This document shows, in pieces, positions 8,338 through 17,255 of a stretch of 64,000 nucleotides of DNA (positions are counted from its first letter, which is position 1; every line of letters starts with the position of its first letter). The translations under genes were made by a program, and so were the position numbers. Below the pieces are notes generated by a model that was not told where the DNA came from, ran no database searches, and worked only from the letters and a program-made list of their open reading frames with translations. This DNA is from Alphaproteobacteria bacterium (GTDB taxonomy: Bacteria > Pseudomonadota > Alphaproteobacteria > UBA8366 > GCA-2717185), in the NCBI GenBank assembly GCA_012103325.1, contig WLWY01000016.1, positions 1-64,000 of the forward strand, read 5' to 3'.

Positions 8338-9720
8338 TTGTCCCTTTCCCTCATACTCGGCACCCTTTCGATCCTGACCGCGATCGGCTTCTACATGGGG
8401 CGTTCGCGGGCACTGGTCAGCGCCGACGGCGACTCGCACAGGCTGCATTCCCGGCCGCATTATTACGGATATTACGTGGCGATCTGGTGCGGCCTGCCGT
8501 CGATAATGTTCTTCGGGCTGTGGCTGGCCTTCGAGCCGAATATCGTAACATCCCTGCTGATCGACAGCCTTCCAGCGGCGCAACAGCAATTGGGCGATGC
8601 CGAGCTTGGCTTGCTGCTCAACGATATCCGGAATTTGGCGCGCGGCGATGTGACGAGCCGGGAGGCGGGGCCGGAACTGATGGCGGCGGCGGGCTATTAC
8701 AATAGCCTGCTGCAAACCAGTAAACTGGTGCTTGCCGCGATCGCGGCCACGCTGGCCGTTGCCGGCATTACCTTCGCGCGCACGCGGATCGTACCTGAGA
8801 TGCGGGCCCGCAATTTCGTGGAAAAGGTCACGATGGCCGCGCTGGTCGTCTGCTCGACGATTGCGATCCTGACCACCATTGGAATCGTCATTTCGCTGCT
8901 GTTCGAGTCCATCCGTTTCTTTCAGAAAGTATCGCCGATTGACTTCCTCTTCGGCCTGGAATGGAGTCCGCAGACCGCGCTCCGCAAGGATCAGGTCGGC
9001 GCGACGGGCCTTTTCGGCGCCGTGCCGCTGCTGGCGGGCACGATGTTCATTTCCCTCATCGCCATGTGCGTCGCGGCGCCGGTTGGATTGCTGGCCGCGA
9101 TCTACATGTCCGAATATGCCTCGCCGAGAGTGCGCGCCTGGGTAAAGCCGGCGCTGGAAATCCTTGCCGGCATTCCGACGGTCGTCTACGGATTTTTCGC
9201 TGCGTTGACGGTTGCGCCGTTTCTACGCGGGACCGGCGCCGATTTGGGGGTCGACATCTCGTCCGAGAGCGCACTCGCGGCCGGTGCTGTGATGGGGATC
9301 ATGATCATTCCTTTCGTGTCCTCGCTGTCCGACGACGTGATCCGCGCGGTACCGCAATCGCTGCGCGAAGGGTCCTACGGGCTTGGCGCGACGCAGTCGG
9401 AAACGATCAAGCAGGTTATCATTCCAGCCGCATTGCCGGGCATTGTCGGCAGCCTGTTGCTGGCGGTTTCCCGCGCCATTGGCGAGACGATGATCGTCGT
9501 CATGGCCGCGGGATTGGCAGCGAAACTGACTATAAATCCCTTCGAAGCCGTCACGACGGTGACGGTGCAGATCGTTACGCTGCTGGTCGGCGATCAGGAA
9601 TTCGACAGCGCGAAGACGCTGGCGGCGTTTGCGCTCGGGCTGATGCTGTTCTGCGTCACCTTGGTTTTAAACGTCATCGCTTTGACAGTGGTGAACAAGT
9701 ACCGGGAACAATATGACTAG
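8338..9720 (+). CDS. pstC: Phosphate ABC transporter permease PstC
   Basis: A 460-residue inner-membrane permease. I use TTG 8338 because the encoded start (LSLILGTLSILTAIGFYMGR) is the usual first helix of long alphaproteobacterial PstC proteins. An N-terminal extension with two or three helices precedes the BPD-type transport domain (about 225-450), which carries the EAA loop (REGSYGLGATQSETIKQVIIPAALPGI). It pairs with PstA to form the phosphate channel energised by PstB. The pstA start lies 8 bases inside its 3' end. Confidence 0.93.
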   Translation: MSLSLILGTLSILTAIGFYMGRSRALVSADGDSHRLHSRPHYYGYYVAIWCGLPSIMFFGLWLAFEPNIVTSLLIDSLPAAQQQLGDAELGLLLNDIRNLARGDVTSREAGPELMAAAGYYNSLLQTSKLVLAAIAATLAVAGITFARTRIVPEMRARNFVEKVTMAALVVCSTIAILTTIGIVISLLFESIRFFQKVSPIDFLFGLEWSPQTALRKDQVGATGLFGAVPLLAGTMFISLIAMCVAAPVGLLAAIYMSEYASPRVRAWVKPALEILAGIPTVVYGFFAALTVAPFLRGTGADLGVDISSESALAAGAVMGIMIIPFVSSLSDDVIRAVPQSLREGSYGLGATQSETIKQVIIPAALPGIVGSLLLAVSRAIGETMIVVMAAGLAAKLTINPFEAVTTVTVQIVTLLVGDQEFDSAKTLAAFALGLMLFCVTLVLNVIALTVVNKYREQYD

Positions 9721-11017
9721 TGAAACCCTCCCGGATAGCGGCACGATTCGCGATCGTAACAGCGACAAGAGCGCGCTCGTAAAGGCCGGTCTGAAGCGCC
9801 GCTACGCCGCCGAGCGACGCTTTCGCGCCTATGGTGTGGCCGGTATCCTGTTCGGGTTAGGCTGCATTTTGCTGCTTTTCTATACAATCGGATCGAATGC
9901 GATCCCGGCGTTTACGCAGACCATGTTGCGGCTGGATATTACCCTGGATCCGCAGGATATCGATCCGGACGCCATTTCGACGGCCAACTACCGAAAGATC
10001 GTTCGTCAGCCGGTTCGGGCGCTTTTCCCCGAAGTCACGTCCCGTCGGGATAAGCGGGCGCTTGCCGCTATGTTGAGCCCCGGTGCCGCCTATGCTGTGC
10101 GCCAAATGGTGATCGATGACCCTTCGCTGATCGGGAAAAGGATTTCCATCCTTGTGCCCTTGTCGGACGACATCGATCAGCTGAACAAGGGCGCGATCAA
10201 GGCGTCGTCGGATGAAACCGAACGCCGGGTCAGCAACAAGCAAATCGCCTGGTTCGAGCGGCTGCAGGATTTTGGTCTCGTTGAGACCGTATTCAACACA
10301 ACGCTGTTCACCGCCGGCGACTCCCGCGAGCCGGAACTCGCGGGTATCTGGGGCGCAGTGGTTGGCTCGTTTTTCACCATGATCGTTACGCTCGCGCTGG
10401 CGTTTCCCATCGGTGTCGCCAGCGCCGTCTACCTCGAAGAATTTGCGCCGAAAAACAAGTGGACGCAGGTGATCGAGGTCAACATCAACAATCTGGCTGC
10501 CGTGCCGTCGATTGTTTTCGGACTGCTGGGTCTGGCCGTTTACATCAACTTCTTCGGCCTGCCGCGTTCCGCACCGCTGGTTGGCGGCATGGTGCTGGCG
10601 CTGATGACGCTGCCGACGATTATCATTGCCGGCCGGGCGGCATTGAAGGCAGTCCCGCCGTCGATCCGCGACGCGGCGCGCGGTCTCGGTGCTTCGCCGC
10701 TGCAGGTCACCACCCATCACGTATTGCCGCTGGCGATGCCGGGCATTCTGACCGGGACGATCATCGGCATGGCGCAGGCGCTGGGCGAGACCGCGCCGTT
10801 GCTGATGATCGGTATGGTCGCCTTCATCGTCGATATCCCGGGCGGCGTAACCGATCCCGCCACGGTCATGCCGGTGCAGATTTATTTGTGGTCCGATGCG
10901 CCGGAGCGGGCGTTCGTCGAGCGCACGTCGGCGGCCATCGCGGTGCTGCTCGGGTTCCTCATCCTCATGAACACCCTCGCGGTGTTCTTGCGCAAAAAAT
11001 TCGAACGGAAATGGTAG
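9713..11017 (+). CDS. pstA: Phosphate ABC transporter permease PstA
   Basis: A 434-residue permease starting at ATG 9713, overlapping pstC by 8 bases. It has a first membrane helix around residues 42-65, a long periplasmic insertion (about 70-200, the DUF3333-type extension of large alphaproteobacterial PstA proteins), then the BPD transport domain with the EAA loop (IRDAARGLGASPLQVTTHHV) and six helices. It forms the membrane pore of the Pst system with PstC. Everything needed for function appears intact. Confidence 0.93.
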   Translation: MTSETLPDSGTIRDRNSDKSALVKAGLKRRYAAERRFRAYGVAGILFGLGCILLLFYTIGSNAIPAFTQTMLRLDITLDPQDIDPDAISTANYRKIVRQPVRALFPEVTSRRDKRALAAMLSPGAAYAVRQMVIDDPSLIGKRISILVPLSDDIDQLNKGAIKASSDETERRVSNKQIAWFERLQDFGLVETVFNTTLFTAGDSREPELAGIWGAVVGSFFTMIVTLALAFPIGVASAVYLEEFAPKNKWTQVIEVNINNLAAVPSIVFGLLGLAVYINFFGLPRSAPLVGGMVLALMTLPTIIIAGRAALKAVPPSIRDAARGLGASPLQVTTHHVLPLAMPGILTGTIIGMAQALGETAPLLMIGMVAFIVDIPGGVTDPATVMPVQIYLWSDAPERAFVERTSAAIAVLLGFLILMNTLAVFLRKKFERKW

Positions 11018-11021
11018 AGCG

Positions 11022-11837
11022 ATGCAAGCAGCAAACACGGTGCTGATCGAAGAGGCCGAACCGGCCACCCACACCAATGCACCTCCGAAAGTTAGCGCCC
11101 GAGACGTGTGTGTCTATTACGGAGATAAACAGGCGTTGTTCGATGTCGATCTCGATATTCACGCGCATCAGGTCACCGCGCTGATCGGTCCGTCCGGCTG
11201 CGGCAAATCGACGTTTCTGCGGTGCCTGAACCGGATGAACGACACGATCGATATTTGCCGGGTCGAAGGCAGGATCGTGATCGACGACGAAGACATCTAT
11301 GCCCGCCATGTCGATGTGGTGCATCTGCGCGCCCGGGTCGGCATGGTCTTTCAAAAGCCCAACCCGTTCCCCAAGTCGATCTATGATAATGTCGCCTACG
11401 GGCCGCGCATCCACGGCCTTGCCAGCGGCAAGGACGAGCTGGACGACATTGTGGAGACCAGCCTGCGGCGTGCCGGATTGTGGGATGAGGTCAAGGACCG
11501 GGCTGCGGAGCCGGGCACCGGCTTGTCGGGTGGCCAGCAGCAGCGGCTCTGCATCGCGCGGGCCATCGCCGTTCAGCCGGAGGTGATCCTGATGGACGAA
11601 CCCTGCTCCGCGCTTGACCCAATCGCCACCGCGCGTATTGAGGAGTTGATCGACGAGCTTCGCGAACAGTTTACGATCGTGATCGTCACGCACTCGATGC
11701 AGCAGGCAGCCCGCGTTTCGCAGAAAACCGCTTTCTTTCATCTGGGTGTACTGGTCGAAGAAGGCGATACCGAACAGATCTTTACGACACCCAAGGACGA
11801 TCGCACGCAGGCATATATCACGGGACGGATAGGCTAA
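11022..11837 (+). CDS. pstB: Phosphate ABC transporter ATP-binding protein PstB
   Basis: A 271-residue ATPase, 4 bases after pstA. Walker A is GPSGCGKST (about residues 56-64), the Q-loop lies at MVFQKPNPFP, the signature is LSGGQQQRL, and Walker B is VILMDEPCSALDP with the switch His in THSMQQA. The CLNRMND block after Walker A is diagnostic of PstB. It hydrolyses ATP to drive phosphate import and, with PhoU, signals phosphate status to PhoR. About 25 N-terminal residues before the first strand are extra relative to short PstB proteins. Confidence 0.95.
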   Translation: MQAANTVLIEEAEPATHTNAPPKVSARDVCVYYGDKQALFDVDLDIHAHQVTALIGPSGCGKSTFLRCLNRMNDTIDICRVEGRIVIDDEDIYARHVDVVHLRARVGMVFQKPNPFPKSIYDNVAYGPRIHGLASGKDELDDIVETSLRRAGLWDEVKDRAAEPGTGLSGGQQQRLCIARAIAVQPEVILMDEPCSALDPIATARIEELIDELREQFTIVIVTHSMQQAARVSQKTAFFHLGVLVEEGDTEQIFTTPKDDRTQAYITGRIG

Positions 11838-12568
11838 TGGCGGAACAACCTCACATCGACGGCCAACACATCGTCAAGTCGTTCGATGACGAATTGAACT
11901 GGCTGGATAACGCGATTGCGGAAATGGGCGGCCTCGCCGAAACGCAGCTCGCTGCGGCGATCGATGCGCTGGTGCGGCGCGATGCGGAGAAGGCGGCGGA
12001 GATTGTCGAGTGGGACAAGCGCATCGATGCGCTGGAAGATGAAATCAACACCTTTACGGTGCGCATGCTGGCGCTGCGCCAGCCGCAGGCGTCCGACCTT
12101 CGTGTCGTCGTTGCCGGTCTCAAGACGGCGAGCGAGCTAGAACGGGTCGGCGACTATGCCAAGAACGTTGCGAAACGCGCGGTGACCCTGACCAAGACGC
12201 CGTCGGTCGGCAACGCGCTGAACAGTATCGCGCGTATGAGCGGGCTCGTTCAGAGCATGATCAAGAATGTGTTGGACGCCTATATTGCGCGGGATTGGGA
12301 GCGGGCGGAAGATGTGCGGCAGCGCGACGAAGAAGTCGACCAGATCCACACCAGCCTGTTTCGGGAACTGTTAACCTACATGATGGAAGATCCACGAAAT
12401 ATCACCGCTTGCACGCATTTGCTGTTCATTGCCAAGAATGTAGAGCGCATCGGCGACCACGCGACGAACATCGCGGAACATATTCATTTCATGGTTCGCG
12501 GCGAGGAGCCGGAAACCGCCCGCGTCAACGAAGACCGGTCGAGTTACACGGTCGTAAAGCCAGAATAG
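11837..12568 (+). CDS. phoU: Phosphate-signalling protein PhoU
   Basis: A 243-residue all-helical protein whose ATG overlaps the last base of pstB. Two three-helix PhoU repeats can be seen, each with the conserved acidic metal-binding pattern: VEWDKRIDALEDEI in the first and QRDEEVDQIHTSLF in the second, followed by NVERIGDHATNIAE. PhoU links the Pst transporter to PhoR and represses the Pho regulon when phosphate is plentiful. Placement between pstB and phoB is standard for this group. Confidence 0.95.
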   Translation: MAEQPHIDGQHIVKSFDDELNWLDNAIAEMGGLAETQLAAAIDALVRRDAEKAAEIVEWDKRIDALEDEINTFTVRMLALRQPQASDLRVVVAGLKTASELERVGDYAKNVAKRAVTLTKTPSVGNALNSIARMSGLVQSMIKNVLDAYIARDWERAEDVRQRDEEVDQIHTSLFRELLTYMMEDPRNITACTHLLFIAKNVERIGDHATNIAEHIHFMVRGEEPETARVNEDRSSYTVVKPE

Positions 12569-12582
12569 TTGTGAGTTAGAAA

Positions 12583-13275
12583 TTGAAGCCACTTGTACTG
12601 ATCGTCGAAGACGAAGCGCCGCAGGCGGAGTTGCTGCGTTATAATTTGGAGCGCGATGGATTTCGTACCGCGCTCGCTGGCGATGGTGAAGAGGCCCTCC
12701 TCCTCGCCGAGGAGGAAGCGCCCGACCTTGTCATTCTCGATTGGATGCTACCGCTTCTGTCGGGCATCGAAGTATGCCGGCGTCTGCGGCGCAAGGCGGA
12801 GAGCGCTAAGCTTCCGATCATCATGTTGACCGCGCGCGGCGTGGAGTCGGACCGCATTCGTGGGTTGGACAGCGGGGCGGACGACTATTTGGTCAAACCG
12901 TTCTCGCCCAACGAGTTGTTGGCGCGCGTGCGCGCCATTTTGCGCCGGTCCGATGTGTCGATGGGCAGCGAGGTTATCCAGTATGGCGGCATCTCGATGG
13001 ATCTCGGCACGCACAAGGTTTTGCGCGACGGCAAGAGCATCCATCTCGGCCCGACGGAGTTCCGCTTGTTGCGGGTGCTGCTCGAGCGCCCGGGACATGT
13101 TTTCAGCCGCGAACAACTGCTCGACCGCGCCTGGGGTCGCGACATCCACCTGGAATCGCGCACCGTCGACGTTCATATCCGCCGCTTGCGACAGGCGCTG
13201 AACCAAGAGGGCGGTGCCGATATCATCCGCACCGTGCGCGGATTTGGATACGCCATCGATACCGAGAAGGATTGA
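12583..13275 (+). CDS. phoB: Phosphate-regulon response regulator PhoB
   Basis: A 230-residue OmpR-family regulator starting at TTG 12583 (MKPLVLIVEDE). The receiver domain has the acidic pocket ED at 9-11, phosphorylation site Asp53 (ILDWMLP), the conserved Thr (MLTARG) and Lys (VKPFSP). The C-terminal winged helix (about 130-225) ends with the recognition segment SRTVDVHIRRLRQAL and the wing RTVRGFGYAID. It activates genes with Pho boxes such as that at 7113-7130. No terminator is obvious behind it. Confidence 0.95.
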   Translation: MKPLVLIVEDEAPQAELLRYNLERDGFRTALAGDGEEALLLAEEEAPDLVILDWMLPLLSGIEVCRRLRRKAESAKLPIIMLTARGVESDRIRGLDSGADDYLVKPFSPNELLARVRAILRRSDVSMGSEVIQYGGISMDLGTHKVLRDGKSIHLGPTEFRLLRVLLERPGHVFSREQLLDRAWGRDIHLESRTVDVHIRRLRQALNQEGGADIIRTVRGFGYAIDTEKD

Positions 13276-13327
13276 CGCGCCGCCACCCGGACTTAGAGTC
13301 AGTCCACAACTGTAATCTCTTGAGGAT

Positions 13328-14281
13328 ATGGTAATGGGTGTCGGTGTCGGCTTGGGGATCGCAGAGTTCCCGTTCGCGAGCGCAAAAGGCTTCTGGCAAT
13401 GGGTCGAGCTTTGCGAAGACGGCGGTGTCGATTCGATCTGGCAGATCGACCGCATGGTGTCGCGGGAACCGTTCCTGGAATGCATGAGCACGATGGCCGC
13501 GCTGGCGGGTGCGACGAAGAAGCTCAAATTCGGAATGAATGTCGCCTCGGTCGGATTGCGGGATCCGCTCATGCTGGCCAAGGAGTGCGCGACGATCGAT
13601 TTTTTGAGTGAGGGGCGGTTGTTGCCGGCCTTCGGTATCGGGAACGCGGTCGCGCCGGTCTGGAAGGCGACCGGCCGGCCGACCAAGGCGCGCGGCAAGC
13701 GCACGAACGAAGCGCTCGAGCTCATCCAGCGGCTCTGGCGCGAGGATAGCGTCACCTTCGACGGCGAGTTCTATCAATATACCGACGCCTGCATTTCGCC
13801 CAAGCCAGTGCAGAAGAAGATTCCGTTCTGGCTCGGCGGGTCGAGCGAGGCGGCGATCCGACGCACCGCCAAATACGGGACCGGCTGGCTGGCCGGGTTG
13901 GAAACGCCGCAAATCGTTGCGCCAGTGATCGCAGGCATCAAAGTGGCGGCGCAAGAAGCGGGCCGGCCCATAGACGCCGATCATTTCGGTGCCGCATTCC
14001 CGTTCCGGTTCGGCGACGGCAAGGACGACGCGACGCGCCGTCAGGTGGAGGCGTTCGAGAAACGGACCAAACGCGACGCGCGCGATTACTTTGCCATTGG
14101 TGGGACCGAAGAAGTCATCGAGAAACTGCGCCAATTCGTTGCTGCCGGCGCCTTCAAGTTCGTGCTGCGGCCCATCGGGAACGGCGACGAAGAAATGATG
14201 GCACACACAAAAACACTGATCGACGAAGTGCTGCCGGAGGTTTACGCGGACGGTTTCGAAGCCTCCGCCGCGGCGTCGTAG
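13328..14281 (+). CDS. LLM-class (luciferase-like) flavin-dependent oxidoreductase
   Basis: A 317-residue protein with the luciferase-like monooxygenase fold: an early strand (GVGVGLGIAEFPF), GVDSIWQIDRM, then KLKFGMNVASVGLRDPLMLAKECATIDFLSEGRLLPAFGIG, the family's central block. Members bind FMN or F420 and oxidise varied small molecules, so the substrate cannot be read from sequence. It lies 52 bases behind phoB but has no known phosphate role. Its last 40 bases overlap the 3' end of the opposing amidohydrolase gene, with the final residues GFEASAAAS in the overlap. Confidence 0.8.
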   Translation: MVMGVGVGLGIAEFPFASAKGFWQWVELCEDGGVDSIWQIDRMVSREPFLECMSTMAALAGATKKLKFGMNVASVGLRDPLMLAKECATIDFLSEGRLLPAFGIGNAVAPVWKATGRPTKARGKRTNEALELIQRLWREDSVTFDGEFYQYTDACISPKPVQKKIPFWLGGSSEAAIRRTAKYGTGWLAGLETPQIVAPVIAGIKVAAQEAGRPIDADHFGAAFPFRFGDGKDDATRRQVEAFEKRTKRDARDYFAIGGTEEVIEKLRQFVAAGAFKFVLRPIGNGDEEMMAHTKTLIDEVLPEVYADGFEASAAAS

Positions 14282-15942
14282 ACCACACGGCCGCCGACCA
14301 AGACCAGGTCGGCCTCGATATCGGGAATTTTCGCCTCGTCGACGGTCAGCGGGTCGTCGGTCAGGACGGCGATGTCGGCGAGTTTGCCCGGCTCCAACGT
14401 TCCCTTGATATCTTCTTCGAAGGTGAGATAGGCGCCTTCGCGGCTGGCGGCGGCGAGGGCTTCCTCGCGGCTGATGCATTGTTCGGGCGAGATCACGGCA
14501 CCGGTTTCTTCCGCTATTCGTGCTGTGGCATGCCAGACGGAATGGAACAGCGACGGTGGGACATTGTCGGTCGCGAGCGACACATGCACGCCGGCATCGA
14601 TCAGAGACCGCATCGGTGCGATGTGGCCGGCATCGTCGCCCAGTTCGCGGGCGAGCATGGCGCCGTCCTGATAGATGTAGCGTCCGGAATAGACGGTGAG
14701 CACGATTCCAAGGTCGCGGATACGGGCGATCTCGTCGGCGGACAGGACGCCGACATGTTCGATGACCCACCTTTTGTCGCCAATTGGCACCGTGCGGTCC
14801 ACTTTTTCGTAGAGGTCGAGAATGTTCGGCGTGAAGCTGCCGACCCGGATGTCGTGCCGAGCGGCGTCGATCATCATGTCGACCATCACCTCTTCGGGCA
14901 GAGCCGCGTCGTAATTGAATCCCGCCCAACCGGAGTAGGGTGCGGTGCCCGCCCGTAGCAAATTCTCTTCCGAATAATCGGACTCGGTGTAGAGGCCGCC
15001 GACCCGCAGATATTCATCGCCCAGCCCGCGGCCGGACAGCCAAGCGCCCCAGGACTCGAGCAACCCGCCGACGACATCGCTATCGGGTGCGGGCCAGGAC
15101 GGGCTGAACATCAGATGCGCGCGCACGCTGGTCGGTCCTTCGTCGCGCAACGCCTGATAGGCGGCCAACACTTCGGCGGCGATGCCGTGCCCTTCGAACA
15201 CACTGGTCGTGCCGACCGCATTGTATATGCGCATCGAGTCGCGCAGTCCGGCAAGCCTGTCCTCGAGCGTGAAGCGCGGAGTGACCGACATCAGGGTGTG
15301 TTCGACAATTGGTTTGTAGTTGAATTCGTGGAATACGCCGGTGGGCTCGCCCGTTGCATGATCCTTATCGATCTGGATCGTCGCGGCGGGCGGAATCGTA
15401 TCGCGGGTTACGCCGGCGATGCGCAGCGCTTCGGTGTTGGCGATGGAGACGAGCGGCAATGTGTTGCGCCAATGCCCCCAGATCGCGCGGATATAGACCG
15501 GATTGTTCGGCGCTACCTCATCAAGTTCGTGCCGGTTCGGCACGCGGCCTTCGCGCAGGATACCAGGCACGCCGGAATAATAGGGCGGGTCGCCAATCGG
15601 CATGGTGACGATCCATTCGCCCGGTTTCGCGTTTCGGGCAAGGGCGGCAATGCGTTCGAGAATTTCGTCAACCGATGTGGCGCCGGCGAGGGACGGCAAT
15701 CGCAGTTTCAGCCCTTCGCGATCCATATGCGCGTGACCGTCGATTAGGCCCGGTATCGCGGTCTTTCCGGCCAGATCGATCCGCTTTGCGTCGGGGCCGG
15801 CGGCCTGCGCTGCGGCATCGTTGCTGCCAACGGCGAGGATCCGCCCGTTCGATATCGCGATGGCGTCGGCAATCGTCGATTGCGGATCGAGCGTGACGAT
15901 CTTGCCGCCGTTCAGGATGAGGTTATCGGGCTGTTCGGTCAT
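14242..15942 (-). CDS. Amidohydrolase family protein (YtcJ-like)
   Basis: A 566-residue metal-dependent hydrolase. It opens with NLILNGGKIVTLDPQ and reaches the metal-binding GHAHMD of GLIDGHAHMDREG, as in YtcJ-type amidohydrolases. A conserved His in WVIEHVGVLS and Asp in LATDNVPPS complete the metal site, and the C-terminus returns to the small beta-sandwich (LADIAVLTDDPL). It acts on a C-N bond of an unknown substrate. Last of a leftward operon after an MFS transporter, a PLP enzyme and an esterase, it is likely part of one catabolic route. It overlaps the oppositely oriented flavin oxidoreductase gene by 40 bases. Confidence 0.85.
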   Translation of the reverse strand: MTEQPDNLILNGGKIVTLDPQSTIADAIAISNGRILAVGSNDAAAQAAGPDAKRIDLAGKTAIPGLIDGHAHMDREGLKLRLPSLAGATSVDEILERIAALARNAKPGEWIVTMPIGDPPYYSGVPGILREGRVPNRHELDEVAPNNPVYIRAIWGHWRNTLPLVSIANTEALRIAGVTRDTIPPAATIQIDKDHATGEPTGVFHEFNYKPIVEHTLMSVTPRFTLEDRLAGLRDSMRIYNAVGTTSVFEGHGIAAEVLAAYQALRDEGPTSVRAHLMFSPSWPAPDSDVVGGLLESWGAWLSGRGLGDEYLRVGGLYTESDYSEENLLRAGTAPYSGWAGFNYDAALPEEVMVDMMIDAARHDIRVGSFTPNILDLYEKVDRTVPIGDKRWVIEHVGVLSADEIARIRDLGIVLTVYSGRYIYQDGAMLARELGDDAGHIAPMRSLIDAGVHVSLATDNVPPSLFHSVWHATARIAEETGAVISPEQCISREEALAAASREGAYLTFEEDIKGTLEPGKLADIAVLTDDPLTVDEAKIPDIEADLVLVGGRVVYDAAAEASKPSA

Positions 15943-15999
15943 GGTTGTTTCGGTCCCTTTTCACATAATGATCCACTGTCGGCGGCGGCCCTGTCGCTG

Positions 16000-17220
16000 T
16001 CAATTGCCCGCTTTGTCCCCGGCAAGATCCTTGGGACGCAGCACGATTATGGCCAGCAGGCCCAGCGCCATCACGGCGGCGATATGCGCGAAGGCGATGC
16101 CCCACGCGAAGGCGCTTTCGCCGCCGGCGAGGTCGAGGATCAATCCTATCGCCAACGGACCGACGAAGCCGCCGCTGTACCCCAATGTTGAATGTACCGC
16201 CATGGTGGCGCCGCGTTGGCCGGGCAGAGCGCTGCCGACGGTGCCGGCGGTCAACGACGATGAATCGGCCCAGATCAGAATGCCGTAGACGATGCATAAG
16301 CCCGCCGCGAGTTCGTAGGACACCGCTGAACTGAAGCCGATGACGGCGGCGACCACCATCGAGCAAATCATGACGATGATGATGTAGCGCCGCCGACCGA
16401 TCTTGCGCGCCACTTCGTTGCCCGACACGCTGGCCCAGACCCCGGCCAGGCTCAAGGCGGTCGCAATCGCGGCGGGTGCCAAAAGGATTGTCTCACCACC
16501 CGATGTCATCAGGGCGAAGGTCAGGAACGTCACGACCCAGGCGCGCAGCGCATTCATTTCCCAGGTGTGAAAACAATAGCCGAGCGAGTAGGCGAGCGCC
16601 GACCGGTTCTTCAGGACCGGGCGGAAGTCGAGCAGGGCCGCCTGTTTACCCTCCGGCGGTTTCGGTTTGCGGCTCGGCAGCATCGTCGCCATCAGGATGA
16701 AGGCCGCCACGGCGCAGAGACCGCCGAACGCGATGCCCCAGCGCCAGCCGAACCAGCTGGCAATCGTGCTGGCAACGATGAACGAGGCCGCACCGCTGAC
16801 CCCGACGCTGGCGGCATGCAAGGCAACGCCGCGCGACTGCTGCGGTCCTTCGACGAAATCGCTCAGCGCCTTGAGCCCCGGCATGTACGTGCCGGCCCAA
16901 CCGACACCCGCGAGCAGGCGAAACGCACAAGCGGACCAGAATCCATCCGCCAGCGTTGCGTAACCCAGCGCGGCGACGGCGGTGAGCGTGACGGCACCGA
17001 GATAGATCCGTTTCGGATCCATGCGGTCGGTCAGTGACACCAGGACTGGGACGGTCAGGGTGTAGCTGGCGTAGAACGCGCCGATGATCCAACCGGCTTC
17101 GGTGCCGGTCAGGTTCCAGTCGGCGATGAAGGTTGGCAGCAGGGCGGGTATGGCGAAGGCGCCGATCTGCGCCAGGACTTGGGCGGTGCAGACAATCGCG
17201 ATGATACGGAGGTGGGACAT
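16000..17220 (-). CDS. MFS transporter
   Basis: A 406-residue membrane protein with twelve predicted helices, the first being IIAIVCTAQVLAQIGAFAIPALLP. The cytoplasmic loop after helix 2 carries LTDRMDPKRIYLG, the MFS motif A in shortened form, and the long central loop is basic and proline-rich (PSRKPKPPEGKQ). It probably imports the compound handled by the flanking amidohydrolase, PLP enzyme and esterase, with which it forms a close leftward operon (35 bases behind the PLP enzyme gene, 57 before the amidohydrolase). Confidence 0.85.
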   Translation of the reverse strand: MSHLRIIAIVCTAQVLAQIGAFAIPALLPTFIADWNLTGTEAGWIIGAFYASYTLTVPVLVSLTDRMDPKRIYLGAVTLTAVAALGYATLADGFWSACAFRLLAGVGWAGTYMPGLKALSDFVEGPQQSRGVALHAASVGVSGAASFIVASTIASWFGWRWGIAFGGLCAVAAFILMATMLPSRKPKPPEGKQAALLDFRPVLKNRSALAYSLGYCFHTWEMNALRAWVVTFLTFALMTSGGETILLAPAAIATALSLAGVWASVSGNEVARKIGRRRYIIIVMICSMVVAAVIGFSSAVSYELAAGLCIVYGILIWADSSSLTAGTVGSALPGQRGATMAVHSTLGYSGGFVGPLAIGLILDLAGGESAFAWGIAFAHIAAVMALGLLAIIVLRPKDLAGDKAGN

Positions 17221-17255
17221 GGTTCGTTAGAATTTGACGGAGGCCCGCGAGCGAC

